From assembly GCA_019637435.1 (NCBI GenBank), contig JAHBVO010000002.1, positions 1,031,519 through 1,095,518 on the forward strand: a stretch of DNA of 64,000 nt, given 5' to 3'. Shown here piece after piece: positions 1-8,126 of this stretch. The translations under genes were made by a program, and so were the position numbers. This stretch comes from Candidatus Obscuribacterales bacterium (GTDB lineage Bacteria; Cyanobacteriota; Vampirovibrionia; Obscuribacterales; Obscuribacteraceae). Below the pieces are notes generated by a model. It had not been told where the DNA came from and ran no database searches. It was given only the letters and a program-made list of their open reading frames with translations. Numbering within the stretch: position 1 is the stretch's first letter; each line of letters begins with the position of its first letter.

Positions 1-579
1 TCAAATCGCCCGGAACTGAAACAGTTTGAAGAGCAGCGGTTGGCGGCTAAACGCAACATCGTGGTTGCGTCCGCACCACTTCAGCCCACGTTCGCGTTTA
101 ACGGAAATGTTTTCGGTATCGGTCCTGGATTGACTAAGCAAGAGGCTCTGTTCACTCTCGGTATCGATGCTCGCTGGGCTCTTTCCGGATTAGGCACCGT
201 GGATGCCACCAAAATTAAGGCTGCTAAATTGCAAGCGCGCACAGCGCAGTTGCAAGCGAATAAAGAATTGGTGACTATTCTCGACCAAGTTCGCTCATCG
301 TATTTGCAATGTCTCGACACCGATAAGAAGATAGATGAAACGACCAATGAGGTGGAGTCATCGCACGAGCAACTAAGACTTGCTCAACTGAGATTTGCCA
401 ATGGTTTGGGCACCAATCTTGATATCATCACTGCGCAGCGCGATTATACGCAGGCTCTCATCAATAAAGCTGAAGCGATAATTGATTTCAACAATGCACA
501 GGTGCAGCTTGTACACGATGTGGGTTTAACTTCTGTCGATACTCTGACGACCGCCCAGTCGGTTCGCAATTCGCCGTAA
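1..579 (+). CDS. TolC-family outer membrane efflux protein, C-terminal part (5' end outside window)
   Basis: The reading frame is open from base 1 (SNRPELKQFEEQRLAAKRN...) to TAA at 577-579, so this is the C-terminal ~192 residues of a longer protein. The pattern RPELKQFEEQRLAAKRNI, a beta-strand segment, then a long helical stretch with QLRLAQLRFANGLGTNLDIITAQRD followed by a helix with ALINKAEAIIDFNNAQVQL is typical of the second half of TolC/OEP-family outer membrane channels. These trimers form the exit duct of tripartite export systems. It converges on the ABC/HlyD export operon only 18 bases away on the opposite strand, so it may supply that system's outer membrane channel, although it is transcribed separately. 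No terminator is visible in the short gap. The family call is secure; the partnership is inferred from position. Confidence 0.88.
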   Translation, partial: SNRPELKQFEEQRLAAKRNIVVASAPLQPTFAFNGNVFGIGPGLTKQEALFTLGIDARWALSGLGTVDATKIKAAKLQARTAQLQANKELVTILDQVRSSYLQCLDTDKKIDETTNEVESSHEQLRLAQLRFANGLGTNLDIITAQRDYTQALINKAEAIIDFNNAQVQLVHDVGLTSVDTLTTAQSVRNSP

Positions 580-597
580 GTCTTACGTGTTTAAACG

Positions 598-1722
598 TTA
601 ACCTAGTTGAGATCTAAATCGCCGCGCGCTCAGCATGAAGAGCGTCACGGCAAAAATTGCTAGCATCAACACATTGGGCCAGATAACCTCAAGACCGATT
701 CCTTTCAAAAGAATGCTTCGTATGCAAATTATGTAATAGCGAAGCGGGTTCAAATACGACAGAGTTTGCAAAAACTGAGGCATACTCTGCAAGGGAGCTA
801 TCGCGCCGGATAGCTGGATGACCGGCAGGTTGATGAAGAACGAAGTTAGAATGGCTTGTCTCTGGTTTTTCGAAATCGACGCTAATGTAATGCCAATCGA
901 GATCGCTACAAGGATATAGAGAGACGATACGGCTAGAAACAGAAAAAAGTTGCCGCGAAATGGGACATGGAAGGCTAGTAAACCGACCGCCAGGGACAGC
1001 AAGACGTTACCAAACAGCAAAACGAACAGCGGTAAGACTTTAGCGAGAAGAACTTCGAAAGCGCTCGCAGGCGTCATAACGAGCTGCTCTAGTGTCCCCG
1101 AGTCTTTTTCTCGCACCAGGGTTGATGATGAAACGAGAGAGCCGGTGAGGTTTAAAATCAATCCCATCACGCCGGGTATGAAGAACCAGGCTGAGTTGAG
1201 ACCAGGGTTGTAGAGAAAGCTTATGTCCGGTCTGATTGTTCCAGTCGCTCTTGGCTCCTCGAGCCCACGTGCGAATGTGCTTATCATCTGAACGAGGTAA
1301 CCGCTGGCGATACCAGCTGTGTTAGCATCGACCCCATCAATAAGAATCTGAATTTCAGCATGCTGCTTCTGTTTCAAATTTCGACTGAATTCTGGTGGTA
1401 TCACCATTGATGCGTCGACTCTTCCCTGTTTCACCGCTTCGATGGCAGCATCTCTGGTCGGTTTCAATGGTGTTACGTTGAAAACGTGGTTTTGAACGAC
1501 AGCGTCGAGCAGGTTTCTACTCATTGGCGTTTTGGAGAGATCCAACACGCCCAACCGGAGATCGTAGACGTCAGGACTGAGCGCAAACCCGTAGATGAAC
1601 AGCTGAATTGTTGGTGGGAATATCAGAAGAAAAAGAAGTTGTTTGTCACGAAGAATCTGTCGCAGCTCTTTTTGAATTAGAGCCCATAGTCTTCCTTGTT
1701 GGAATCGCTTAAGTGGCCGCAT
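598..1722 (-). CDS. ABC-2 type export permease (YbhR/YhhJ-like)
   Basis: 374-residue integral membrane subunit of an ABC exporter. It starts with a cytoplasmic amphipathic segment (LWALIQKELRQILRDK), then one membrane helix (LFLLIFPPTIQLFIYGFAL), a large extracytoplasmic loop of about 150 residues, and five further hydrophobic helices in the C-terminal half, which is the ABC2_membrane_3 layout. The internal motif REKDSGTLEQLVMTPASAFE is the conserved coupling-loop signature of this family. The ATG at 1722 is preceded by GAGGTGAG and lies 8 bases after the stop of the paralogous permease, so the two are co-transcribed and presumably form a heterodimeric channel. In E. coli the equivalent unit is ybhGFSR. 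The exported substrate cannot be told from the sequence. Confidence 0.9.
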   Translation of the reverse strand: MRPLKRFQQGRLWALIQKELRQILRDKQLLFLLIFPPTIQLFIYGFALSPDVYDLRLGVLDLSKTPMSRNLLDAVVQNHVFNVTPLKPTRDAAIEAVKQGRVDASMVIPPEFSRNLKQKQHAEIQILIDGVDANTAGIASGYLVQMISTFARGLEEPRATGTIRPDISFLYNPGLNSAWFFIPGVMGLILNLTGSLVSSSTLVREKDSGTLEQLVMTPASAFEVLLAKVLPLFVLLFGNVLLSLAVGLLAFHVPFRGNFFLFLAVSSLYILVAISIGITLASISKNQRQAILTSFFINLPVIQLSGAIAPLQSMPQFLQTLSYLNPLRYYIICIRSILLKGIGLEVIWPNVLMLAIFAVTLFMLSARRFRSQLG

Positions 1723-1730
1723 CTCTCACC

Positions 1731-2837
1731 TCACGATTTCTTGATTTGCATGCTGCCCATGCGGCGGCGTGCGACCATGATGTATACGAAGGCGAATGCG
1801 ACAAGCGCGAGCATCATGAGCCAGACGCCCGGCCAACCGGAGCCGCGCACAAACGCGTCTCTAGAGATGACCAGATAATATCGCGCCGGTACGATAAGAG
1901 ACACGTAGTCAAATGGAAAGCGAATATTTCTTATGGGATAGAGGAAACCTGACAGTAGGAGGGCGGTCGTGAAACCGGCGAATGCGACGGCCTGGACGGC
2001 GGCGCTTTGAGTTGCAACGCCGGAGCCAATCACCAGTCCGAACAGAACACTGTCGAATATAAAAATTAACGACGCTAACAAGAACGGTGTAGGGTCACCC
2101 GCGAATGTGACGCCGAAGCATAACCATGCAAGAAACATCGTGAGCAGCCACTCCGCGATGCCGACAAACAAATAAGCGAGCGCCTTACCTCCGACCAGTT
2201 CGAGCGGCGAAATGCTGGATGCGTATGCCTGTAGTATGGTGCCTTGTTCCTTCTCCTTGACCATAGCAAGGGATGCAAGAAGTGATGGATAAATCCATAG
2301 AATCAAACCGATTGCGCCCGGCACCACATATAGTGACTCTTCTCTTCCCGGGTTAAACCAGATTCGGATGTTGGTAGTAAGAAGTGGTTCTCGGTAGCCG
2401 TAAGTCAACTGGTCAGCAAAGAAATTTGTTGTCGCGAGGATGCTATTCTTGATGACGCGAGCATTGTTGACGTCAGACCCGTCTATTAGCGCCTGAAAGG
2501 CGGCATCCGAGCCCGATTTAAACATACGGGTGAAATCCGGGGGGATAATGATAGCTGCCTGAGCCCGAGCCGGATCGACCGCATCGTGGATAGGATCGCC
2601 TTTGAAACCAATTGCTTTCATCTGGGCGTTGTTTACTAGTCGTTCAGTAAGTCCTCGGCTCAGCGGTGTGTTGTCCTGGTCTTGAATCGCAATCGGTATA
2701 TCCTTTTGCTCAAGTCTGACACCGTAGCCAAAAATGAAAAACGAGAGCACCGGTAGAACGAACGCGAGCGCCACAGTCAGTTTGTCTCTGCGAAACTGTG
2801 CTAATTCTTTAACCGCTTGAGCCCAGAGACGTTTCAT
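1731..2837 (-). CDS. ABC-2 type export permease (YbhS-like)
   Basis: Second permease of the exporter, 368 residues from the ATG at 2837. A longer in-frame start at 2924 exists, but it would overlap the upstream ATPase by 80 bases; the 2837 ATG follows the ATPase stop by 7 bases and begins MKRLWAQAVKELAQFRRDK, the typical start of ABC2_membrane_3 proteins. One N-terminal helix (LTVALAFVLPVLSFFIFGYGV), a long soluble loop, then about five C-terminal helices. The motif MVKEKEQGTILQAYASSISPLE corresponds to the coupling loop. Length and layout match its downstream partner, with which it probably pairs. The C-terminus ends in a basic tail (VARRRMGSMQIKKS). Confidence 0.9.
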   Translation of the reverse strand: MKRLWAQAVKELAQFRRDKLTVALAFVLPVLSFFIFGYGVRLEQKDIPIAIQDQDNTPLSRGLTERLVNNAQMKAIGFKGDPIHDAVDPARAQAAIIIPPDFTRMFKSGSDAAFQALIDGSDVNNARVIKNSILATTNFFADQLTYGYREPLLTTNIRIWFNPGREESLYVVPGAIGLILWIYPSLLASLAMVKEKEQGTILQAYASSISPLELVGGKALAYLFVGIAEWLLTMFLAWLCFGVTFAGDPTPFLLASLIFIFDSVLFGLVIGSGVATQSAAVQAVAFAGFTTALLLSGFLYPIRNIRFPFDYVSLIVPARYYLVISRDAFVRGSGWPGVWLMMLALVAFAFVYIMVARRRMGSMQIKKS

Positions 2838-2844
2838 CGCAGTT

Positions 2845-4845
2845 CTACTTTCTATCCTCCGAAGATTTGCTGACTTGCGTTTTTTCCTGCTTTGATGCGC
2901 GCTGAACGATGCCGATGAATGCATCTTCCAGTGAGAATGGAATATCCTTATGTGATTTCACTTCAATATTTTCGTTCTTCAAAGCGCTAAGCAACACTTT
3001 CGTTTCCTCTTCCGGATGGTCGAGCACGACGTGCAATCTGTTTGCGAAGATTGAAACTCGCCACGGGTCAATCTTCTGTTTAATGACATTGGACGCCTGT
3101 TGATTACTCGACGTTATGATTTCTACGAGTTGCCCGGGTTGATTTCTCTTGATCTCTTCCGGCGCTCCTTGTGCGACTAATTCTCCAGCCACCATAAATC
3201 CAAGTTGGTGGCAGTGCTCTGCTTCTTCTAGAAAGTGAGTCGTTACAAGAATCGCTGTGCCGTGCCTGGCTAGCGCCGAGATCATTGTCCATAGTTGACG
3301 ACGGGCCAGTGGATCGACTCCGCTTGTAGGTTCGTCCAGAAATAAAATCTCTGGCTCGTGCATTATGCATGCGCCGAATGAAAGCCGCTGTTTCCAACCG
3401 CCGGGCAGTTTGGCTGTGAGCATATCTTCCTGACCGCTCAATTCGGAGACTCTTAGAACCCACTTCATGCGCTCTTTTCGGAGTTCTTCAGGAACTTCGT
3501 AAACGCCGCAGTAAAACTCGAGGTTCTCTCTTAGTGTCAGGTCGTCGTAGAGAGTAAACTTTTGACTCATGTAACCGATGCGTTGACGCAATTTTGGATC
3601 GCGAAGGTCGCTCTTCTTTCCGGCGAGTTCCATCTTGCCTTTGCTGGGTTCCAGCAAGCCGCAAAGCATTTTGATCGTGGTTGTCTTGCCGGCACCATTG
3701 GCGCCGAGCAAGCCATAGATTTTCCCGTAACCGACCTCCAGACTTACATCTTTGACTGCGTGAAAGTCTCCGAAGATTTTTTCGAGGCGATCTGCTTTGA
3801 TTGCTGAGCCGCTCTTGCCTGATTTTTCTTTCGTGAATTTAAACGGTTCCACCTTTTCAGTGTCACCCTTTTCACGTTTAAGCGTTGTGACAAAGACATT
3901 TTCCAGCGTGGGTTCTTCTTTCGTCACGTCAAGATCGTCGATACCAATTTCGGAGGCAACATCCCGGGCAATGCGCTCTCCGGTATCCAGGTCGGAAGCC
4001 AGCACGTCAAGTCGATCTCCGAAAGTTTGAACATCCGCTATATTGTTCTTTTGCTCCAGCAGTTTGTCCACAAATTGCGATTCCTTTTCAAGCATTCTAT
4101 GAGTTCGCAATTCTAAGCGATGCAGCTTCAAATCTTTCTTCAGTTCTGCGACTGTGCCTACTTTGTACAGTTCGCCCTCATAGATAAGAGCCACTCGATC
4201 ACAACGTTCGGCCTCGTCCAGGTAAGGAGTTGCCACAGCAATCGTGACACCATCGGCGGAGACTTCTGCCAGTAGATCCCAAAACTCACGGCGCGAGACT
4301 GGGTCGACGCCCGTGGTTGGCTCGTCCAGAAGAAGGACTTTGGGCCTGGCTATAAGCGAGCAGCATAATGCGAGCTTTTGTTTCATACCTCCTGATAGTT
4401 GTCCGGCGAGTCTGGTTTTAAACTTGTATAAGTCCATTTGCTTCAAAGACTTTTCGGATCGTTCTTTAAAGTCCTTTAGATCTACCTGGCGCAAACCGGC
4501 GGCGTATCTCATATTCTCTTCTATGCTCAAATCCGGATAGAGAGAAAACTGCTGTGTAAGGTAGCCGATGTTCAAACGACCTTCGCGTGGGGTGACGCCG
4601 TTGACTTCGACTTTGCCTGAGTCTGGCTCCATCACGCCGCCCAGTACGTGAAAAGTACTGGTTTTACCAGCGCCGTCCGGACCAATCAAACCGAATATCT
4701 CTTTCGGCCGGATCTGAAGATTTATCCCTTTGACGGCTTCGACGGTACCGTATGTGATGCGCAAGTTTTCCACGTCGATAGCCCACTCGTGCTGTTTTTC
4801 GTGGGCGTCGCCGAGCGATTGAAAAGTTGTTTGAGCGTTGTTCAT
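2845..4845 (-). CDS. ABC exporter ATPase with two fused nucleotide-binding domains (YbhF-like)
   Basis: 666 residues containing two complete ABC domains in tandem. NBD1 has Walker A GPDGAGKT (about 55-62), signature LSGGMKQ (150-156) and Walker B LLLDEP (171-176). NBD2 has Walker A GANGAGKT (381-388), signature LPGGWKQ (480-486) and Walker B LFLDEP (501-506). It energises export through the two permeases encoded immediately downstream. NBD1 has the sequence VATPYLDEAERC where a switch histidine is normally found, whereas NBD2 keeps VTTHFLEEAEHC; the two ATP sites may therefore be asymmetric. The start overlaps the stop of the HlyD gene by 4 bases (ATGA), which suggests translational coupling. 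The linker between domains (about 325-350) is Lys/Glu rich. Confidence 0.93.
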   Translation of the reverse strand: MNNAQTTFQSLGDAHEKQHEWAIDVENLRITYGTVEAVKGINLQIRPKEIFGLIGPDGAGKTSTFHVLGGVMEPDSGKVEVNGVTPREGRLNIGYLTQQFSLYPDLSIEENMRYAAGLRQVDLKDFKERSEKSLKQMDLYKFKTRLAGQLSGGMKQKLALCCSLIARPKVLLLDEPTTGVDPVSRREFWDLLAEVSADGVTIAVATPYLDEAERCDRVALIYEGELYKVGTVAELKKDLKLHRLELRTHRMLEKESQFVDKLLEQKNNIADVQTFGDRLDVLASDLDTGERIARDVASEIGIDDLDVTKEEPTLENVFVTTLKREKGDTEKVEPFKFTKEKSGKSGSAIKADRLEKIFGDFHAVKDVSLEVGYGKIYGLLGANGAGKTTTIKMLCGLLEPSKGKMELAGKKSDLRDPKLRQRIGYMSQKFTLYDDLTLRENLEFYCGVYEVPEELRKERMKWVLRVSELSGQEDMLTAKLPGGWKQRLSFGACIMHEPEILFLDEPTSGVDPLARRQLWTMISALARHGTAILVTTHFLEEAEHCHQLGFMVAGELVAQGAPEEIKRNQPGQLVEIITSSNQQASNVIKQKIDPWRVSIFANRLHVVLDHPEEETKVLLSALKNENIEVKSHKDIPFSLEDAFIGIVQRASKQEKTQVSKSSEDRK

Positions 4846-6176
4846 TTTGCGTCTTCGACTAAAATCTCTGCGTCAGCCGGCATCCCCGGCTTTGCGAACC
4901 CTGCAGGATCGTCGATTCCGATTTTTATACCGAAGACTTGTTTGACGCGGTCATCGCGAAAATAAATGTTTTCCGGCGTGAATGAAGCCTTCGGATCGAT
5001 TTCTATAATCGTTCCGCTGATTGCTTTATCCGGAGCGGAGTCGAGGTAGATGTTTGTCTTTTGCCCAACGCGAACGCGTCCAATCTCGCCCTCCGGCACG
5101 TAGCCTCTGAGATAGACCTTCTTCAGATCAATGATCGACAAGATTGTTTGACCTGCCGTCACTACGGCACCCGGTTCCACCGCCCGCGCCGTTACGGTTC
5201 CATCTACCGGACTCTCGATTCGCAGATAAGCTATGTTCGCTTTTATCTGATCGACTTCAGCTTTTGCGTTTTTGACCGCATGCTCGGCGCTCTCCAGCGC
5301 CTCAGCTGATTGAGAGACCTGGTGTTGACTGGAAGAAACTTGTTGTTGTCGAATCGGAGGATTCAATCGCACAGCCTTTGCAATCTTCAGGGCACCTAAT
5401 GCCGCCACGTATTGTCTGTGAGAAGCGCTTACTGCTGCGCGCCTTGCTTCGACTAAAGCTGCCGCAGTTGAAGCATTAGTTATCGCTTCGTCCGCGGAGT
5501 CTTGCGTTACAGCTCCACGCTCCGCCAGTTTTTCGTATCGAGTCTTTCTGATGTTTGCAAGCCGCGCGCTTGCTTCCGCCTCTTCCTGATTGGCGCGAGC
5601 CTGTTCTTCCGCGGCCCTTGCGGCGGCCACGTTGGCCTCGGCCTGAAGCACTTGACCCTCGGCGTCCTGAGCTGCTTGTTTTTTGTTCAGTTTTGCTTGT
5701 TCGACAGCGTCATTGTTGACTTCAATTTGTTTCTCAGCTTGATTTTTGTCTGCAATAGCCTTGTCCACAAGCGCGCGTGCTCCGCGCAGTTGTGCTTGAA
5801 TGTCGTCGTCGCTTAGTTGAGCGAGAAGCTCACCAGGCTTGACCAGAGCACCTTCGCGAACGGTAATCTCTTCGACCCGACCAGGAATTTTGGCGCCGAC
5901 GTTTACTTCGTAGCCTTCTATGCGCCCGCTGACGAATAACTTATGCGGGTCTGGCCTGGTCATCCACTTATAAATTCCGAAAGTTGCAATCGCACAAAGG
6001 ACTGCAACTACTCCGACTATTATGAAAGGTTTCTTCGACCTGGGCTTATGATCATCGCTGCCATTGGATTTCGTCGACTCGATGCCATTCTCACTGCTGT
6101 TTCGATCTGCAGCACCATCCGTTCCGCTCTTTGCAGGCGGGGATGTCGATGAAGAATCCGATTGCTGTATCGGCAT
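4842..6176 (-). CDS. HlyD-family periplasmic adaptor (YbhG-like) of the ABC exporter
   Basis: Membrane fusion protein linking the inner membrane ABC permeases to an outer membrane channel. From the ATG at 6176 it has 444 residues: a polar Ser-rich cytoplasmic tail of about 48 residues, one membrane helix (FIIVGVVAVLCAIATFGIY), a biotinyl-lipoyl-like half (SGRIEGYEVNVGAKIPGRV, VREGALVKPGELLAQL), a long Ala/Gln/Glu-rich coiled-coil hairpin, the second lipoyl half (IESPVDGTVTARAVEPGAVV) and a beta-barrel region. Longer starts at 6212, 6221 and 6242 exist, but two of them fall at or inside the operator palindrome 6217-6236; the 6176 ATG has GGGA just upstream. First gene of the operon HlyD-ATPase-permease-permease. 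Confidence 0.9.
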   Translation of the reverse strand: MPIQQSDSSSTSPPAKSGTDGAADRNSSENGIESTKSNGSDDHKPRSKKPFIIVGVVAVLCAIATFGIYKWMTRPDPHKLFVSGRIEGYEVNVGAKIPGRVEEITVREGALVKPGELLAQLSDDDIQAQLRGARALVDKAIADKNQAEKQIEVNNDAVEQAKLNKKQAAQDAEGQVLQAEANVAAARAAEEQARANQEEAEASARLANIRKTRYEKLAERGAVTQDSADEAITNASTAAALVEARRAAVSASHRQYVAALGALKIAKAVRLNPPIRQQQVSSSQHQVSQSAEALESAEHAVKNAKAEVDQIKANIAYLRIESPVDGTVTARAVEPGAVVTAGQTILSIIDLKKVYLRGYVPEGEIGRVRVGQKTNIYLDSAPDKAISGTIIEIDPKASFTPENIYFRDDRVKQVFGIKIGIDDPAGFAKPGMPADAEILVEDAK

Positions 6177-6216
6177 ACGGTCCCAATTTACACAAGATTG
6201 ATTCGATGCCATAATT

Positions 6217-6236
6217 ATCATACCGTTCGGTATGAT
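6217..6236. promoter_or_regulatory. Perfect palindromic operator, likely bound by the adjacent TetR regulator
   Basis: The sequence is ATCATACCG-TT-CGGTATGAT: two perfect 9-base arms around TT. It sits in the divergent region between the HlyD operon (start 6176, minus strand) and the TetR gene (start 6300, plus strand). Its size and symmetry fit a TetR-dimer operator, and its position would let one site control both transcripts. A TATATATA stretch about 10 bases before the regulator's start may form part of that gene's promoter. Binding is inferred. Confidence 0.75.
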
Positions 6237-6299
6237 TGTCAAACTTGCGGCTGTTTTTGTGACACAGGCGGCAGGTTTTTGTTATATATAAGGGAACTG

Positions 6300-6932
6300 A
6301 TGAGTTCAAGTAAGCCTGCAAAAGCTAAGACGCAGGCAAATCTATCCCAATATTCGCAGACGAAACGTCAACAGATTGTCGACGGAGCAATTCGCGTTTT
6401 CTTGAAATACGGCTATGCCGATACCAGTATGAATCGCGTTGCGGAAGAATCCGGCGTGATTAAACAGACAATATATAGCCATTTCAGCGACAAGGAAGGA
6501 CTCTTCAGAGCGATCATCGAAACGCTCACGTTGGAGCACTTCCGCAACGAGTTTGGTGACAATCTTAGTTTTGAGGAGTCACCGGATGTGGTGCTTCGAA
6601 GAATTGGGACTGTTTTCATGCAGCGAAAAGACGACCCGTCTTATATCGCGTTGATGCGGACTGTGATTGGTGAGTCTGCCAGGTTTCCTGAGCTTGCCAG
6701 GCTGTACGTCAATACGGTAATTGGTCCCGCGAAACAGGCGCTTTCAGCGTATTTCGCTGCGCAGAAACAGCTGCAGATATCTGAACCGGAGGCAACCGCA
6801 AGAATTTATTGCGGTTCTATCGTCAGTTACATAATGACTCAGGAAGTGCTGCACGGCAACGAAATAATCCCATTTGACAGCGAGCGTTTTTTGAACACAC
6901 TGATCGCCATGGTCCTCGGTCAGAAGAAATAG
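6300..6932 (+). CDS. TetR/AcrR-family transcriptional repressor (CecR-like position)
   Basis: 210 residues from the ATG at 6300, which has AAGGGA just upstream; an upstream in-frame extension crosses the operator and is rejected. The N-terminal TetR_N helix-turn-helix is clear at about 20-65: RQQIVDGAIRVFLKYGYADT, then RVAEESGVIKQTIYSHFSDKEGLFRAI. The C-terminal ligand/dimer domain (about 80-205) is of the TetR_C type with VLRRIGTVFMQ and LARLYVNTVIGPAKQAL. It is divergent from the ABC/HlyD operon and faces a perfect palindrome, so it is probably an autoregulated local repressor released by an exported compound. E. coli cecR next to ybhGFSR has the same arrangement. Confidence 0.92.
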   Translation: MSSSKPAKAKTQANLSQYSQTKRQQIVDGAIRVFLKYGYADTSMNRVAEESGVIKQTIYSHFSDKEGLFRAIIETLTLEHFRNEFGDNLSFEESPDVVLRRIGTVFMQRKDDPSYIALMRTVIGESARFPELARLYVNTVIGPAKQALSAYFAAQKQLQISEPEATARIYCGSIVSYIMTQEVLHGNEIIPFDSERFLNTLIAMVLGQKK

Positions 6933-6941
6933 TTCGTTTGT

Positions 6942-7886
6942 TCAGCAGGCGGGCTCGCCAATGCGATCGTGACCACGCTTCTTAGAGTCTTTACTTCCAG
7001 GTAAAATTCGCGCCTTTAGATTTGCTATAAGGCTTTTTTCTGAAGGCGATGAGGCTGTACCGTTCGGCGGAAGCCAGGCGCGCTTCACCAGATGCGATGC
7101 CAGCATGCCGATAAATGAAAAGGTTATATTGTACGAAATTGCTGTTGTCACGACTGCGATACATCCGATATGAGTCCAGAAGCCGTGTTTCGTATACAGG
7201 CACATGACCGATAGTCCGGCGATCGACGGAAGTAGGATCGCGATAAGGGTCATTGAAGATGCCACCACGAATGAGCGGCCCCCGCCAGTTAGACCGGATG
7301 CAATGCCAAAGCCCAGACCAACCAGAAGGTATGTGAGAAGGTTGTGTGGCAGTTTTGCGACGTTAAGCAGGAATAGAACGAGGGGAAAAGCCAGCAAATA
7401 GGCTTGCGTGACCCATAGCGATGTTCTAATCGTGCATCGGCGCCGCAATAGTTTAAACGCCTTATAACCTATAAACGCTCCTGTGCAGCCACTGAACACG
7501 GACACAAAGAGATCTGGATCGAGGTGATTGAAATCGATGTGTGCGCGATACCATTCATAAAATAGTAGTGAGAACAGACTCAAGATGCTCAAAACGGCGA
7601 TCCAGATTTTTCCGCCATTGCAGTGCGACATCCACAATCCATACACGAAGCAGAAGGTGAATGGAATTGTGGCGGCGCGCTCGAGGGGGTAGAGGTCTGC
7701 GGTTGGAAAAATCAAACCGAGTCCGCCTGCCATTTCGGAGCCCGACCATGCGAGAAACAAAGTTCCAAGGGAGACGGCGACTGTGGCGTTTATCAGTGCG
7801 AGTGGGAGACCTTTGTGGTTGATCTTCAACGCGATTGACTGGTCGCCTGGATCTTTGCTGGCAGGTTTGTTGGGCTTGAGCGTCAT
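6942..7886 (-). CDS. Eight-helix integral membrane protein of unknown function
   Basis: 314 residues with about eight hydrophobic helices, for example LPLALINATVAVSLGTLFLAW, IPFTFCFVYGLWM, IWIAVLSILSLFSLLFYEW, LFVSVFSGCTGAFIGYKAF, LLAFPLVLFLLNVA, LLTYLLVGLGFGIASGL, MTLIAILLPSIAGLSVM and a last one ending FIGMLASHLV. The N-terminal 25 residues and the last 45 (Lys/Arg/Ser rich) are polar and probably cytoplasmic. No transporter or enzyme motif is recognised. It is convergent with the TetR gene (9-base gap). No strong ribosome binding site precedes the ATG at 7886, so the start is uncertain. Confidence 0.7.
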   Translation of the reverse strand: MTLKPNKPASKDPGDQSIALKINHKGLPLALINATVAVSLGTLFLAWSGSEMAGGLGLIFPTADLYPLERAATIPFTFCFVYGLWMSHCNGGKIWIAVLSILSLFSLLFYEWYRAHIDFNHLDPDLFVSVFSGCTGAFIGYKAFKLLRRRCTIRTSLWVTQAYLLAFPLVLFLLNVAKLPHNLLTYLLVGLGFGIASGLTGGGRSFVVASSMTLIAILLPSIAGLSVMCLYTKHGFWTHIGCIAVVTTAISYNITFSFIGMLASHLVKRAWLPPNGTASSPSEKSLIANLKARILPGSKDSKKRGHDRIGEPAC

Positions 7887-8126
7887 AAGTCTGTTCTCAT
7901 GTTGAAAGTAACGTTCCGCTGAGCCAGACCGTATCCACAGAGATCGAAGATTTCTCGGTGCATTAGTCGAGTTCGCGGTGGGTTGTTTATGGTATTTTTT
8001 GAGGCGTTGCTTTCACAAGTCGGTTTGCCGCTGTCGCCGGCGGTTTTCCACACTGAGGCGCGCTCCTGATGCGGCTTTCGTGTAAGTACTAGTGAGAATG
8101 GTGCTTGAGAAAACAGAGACTTCGAT

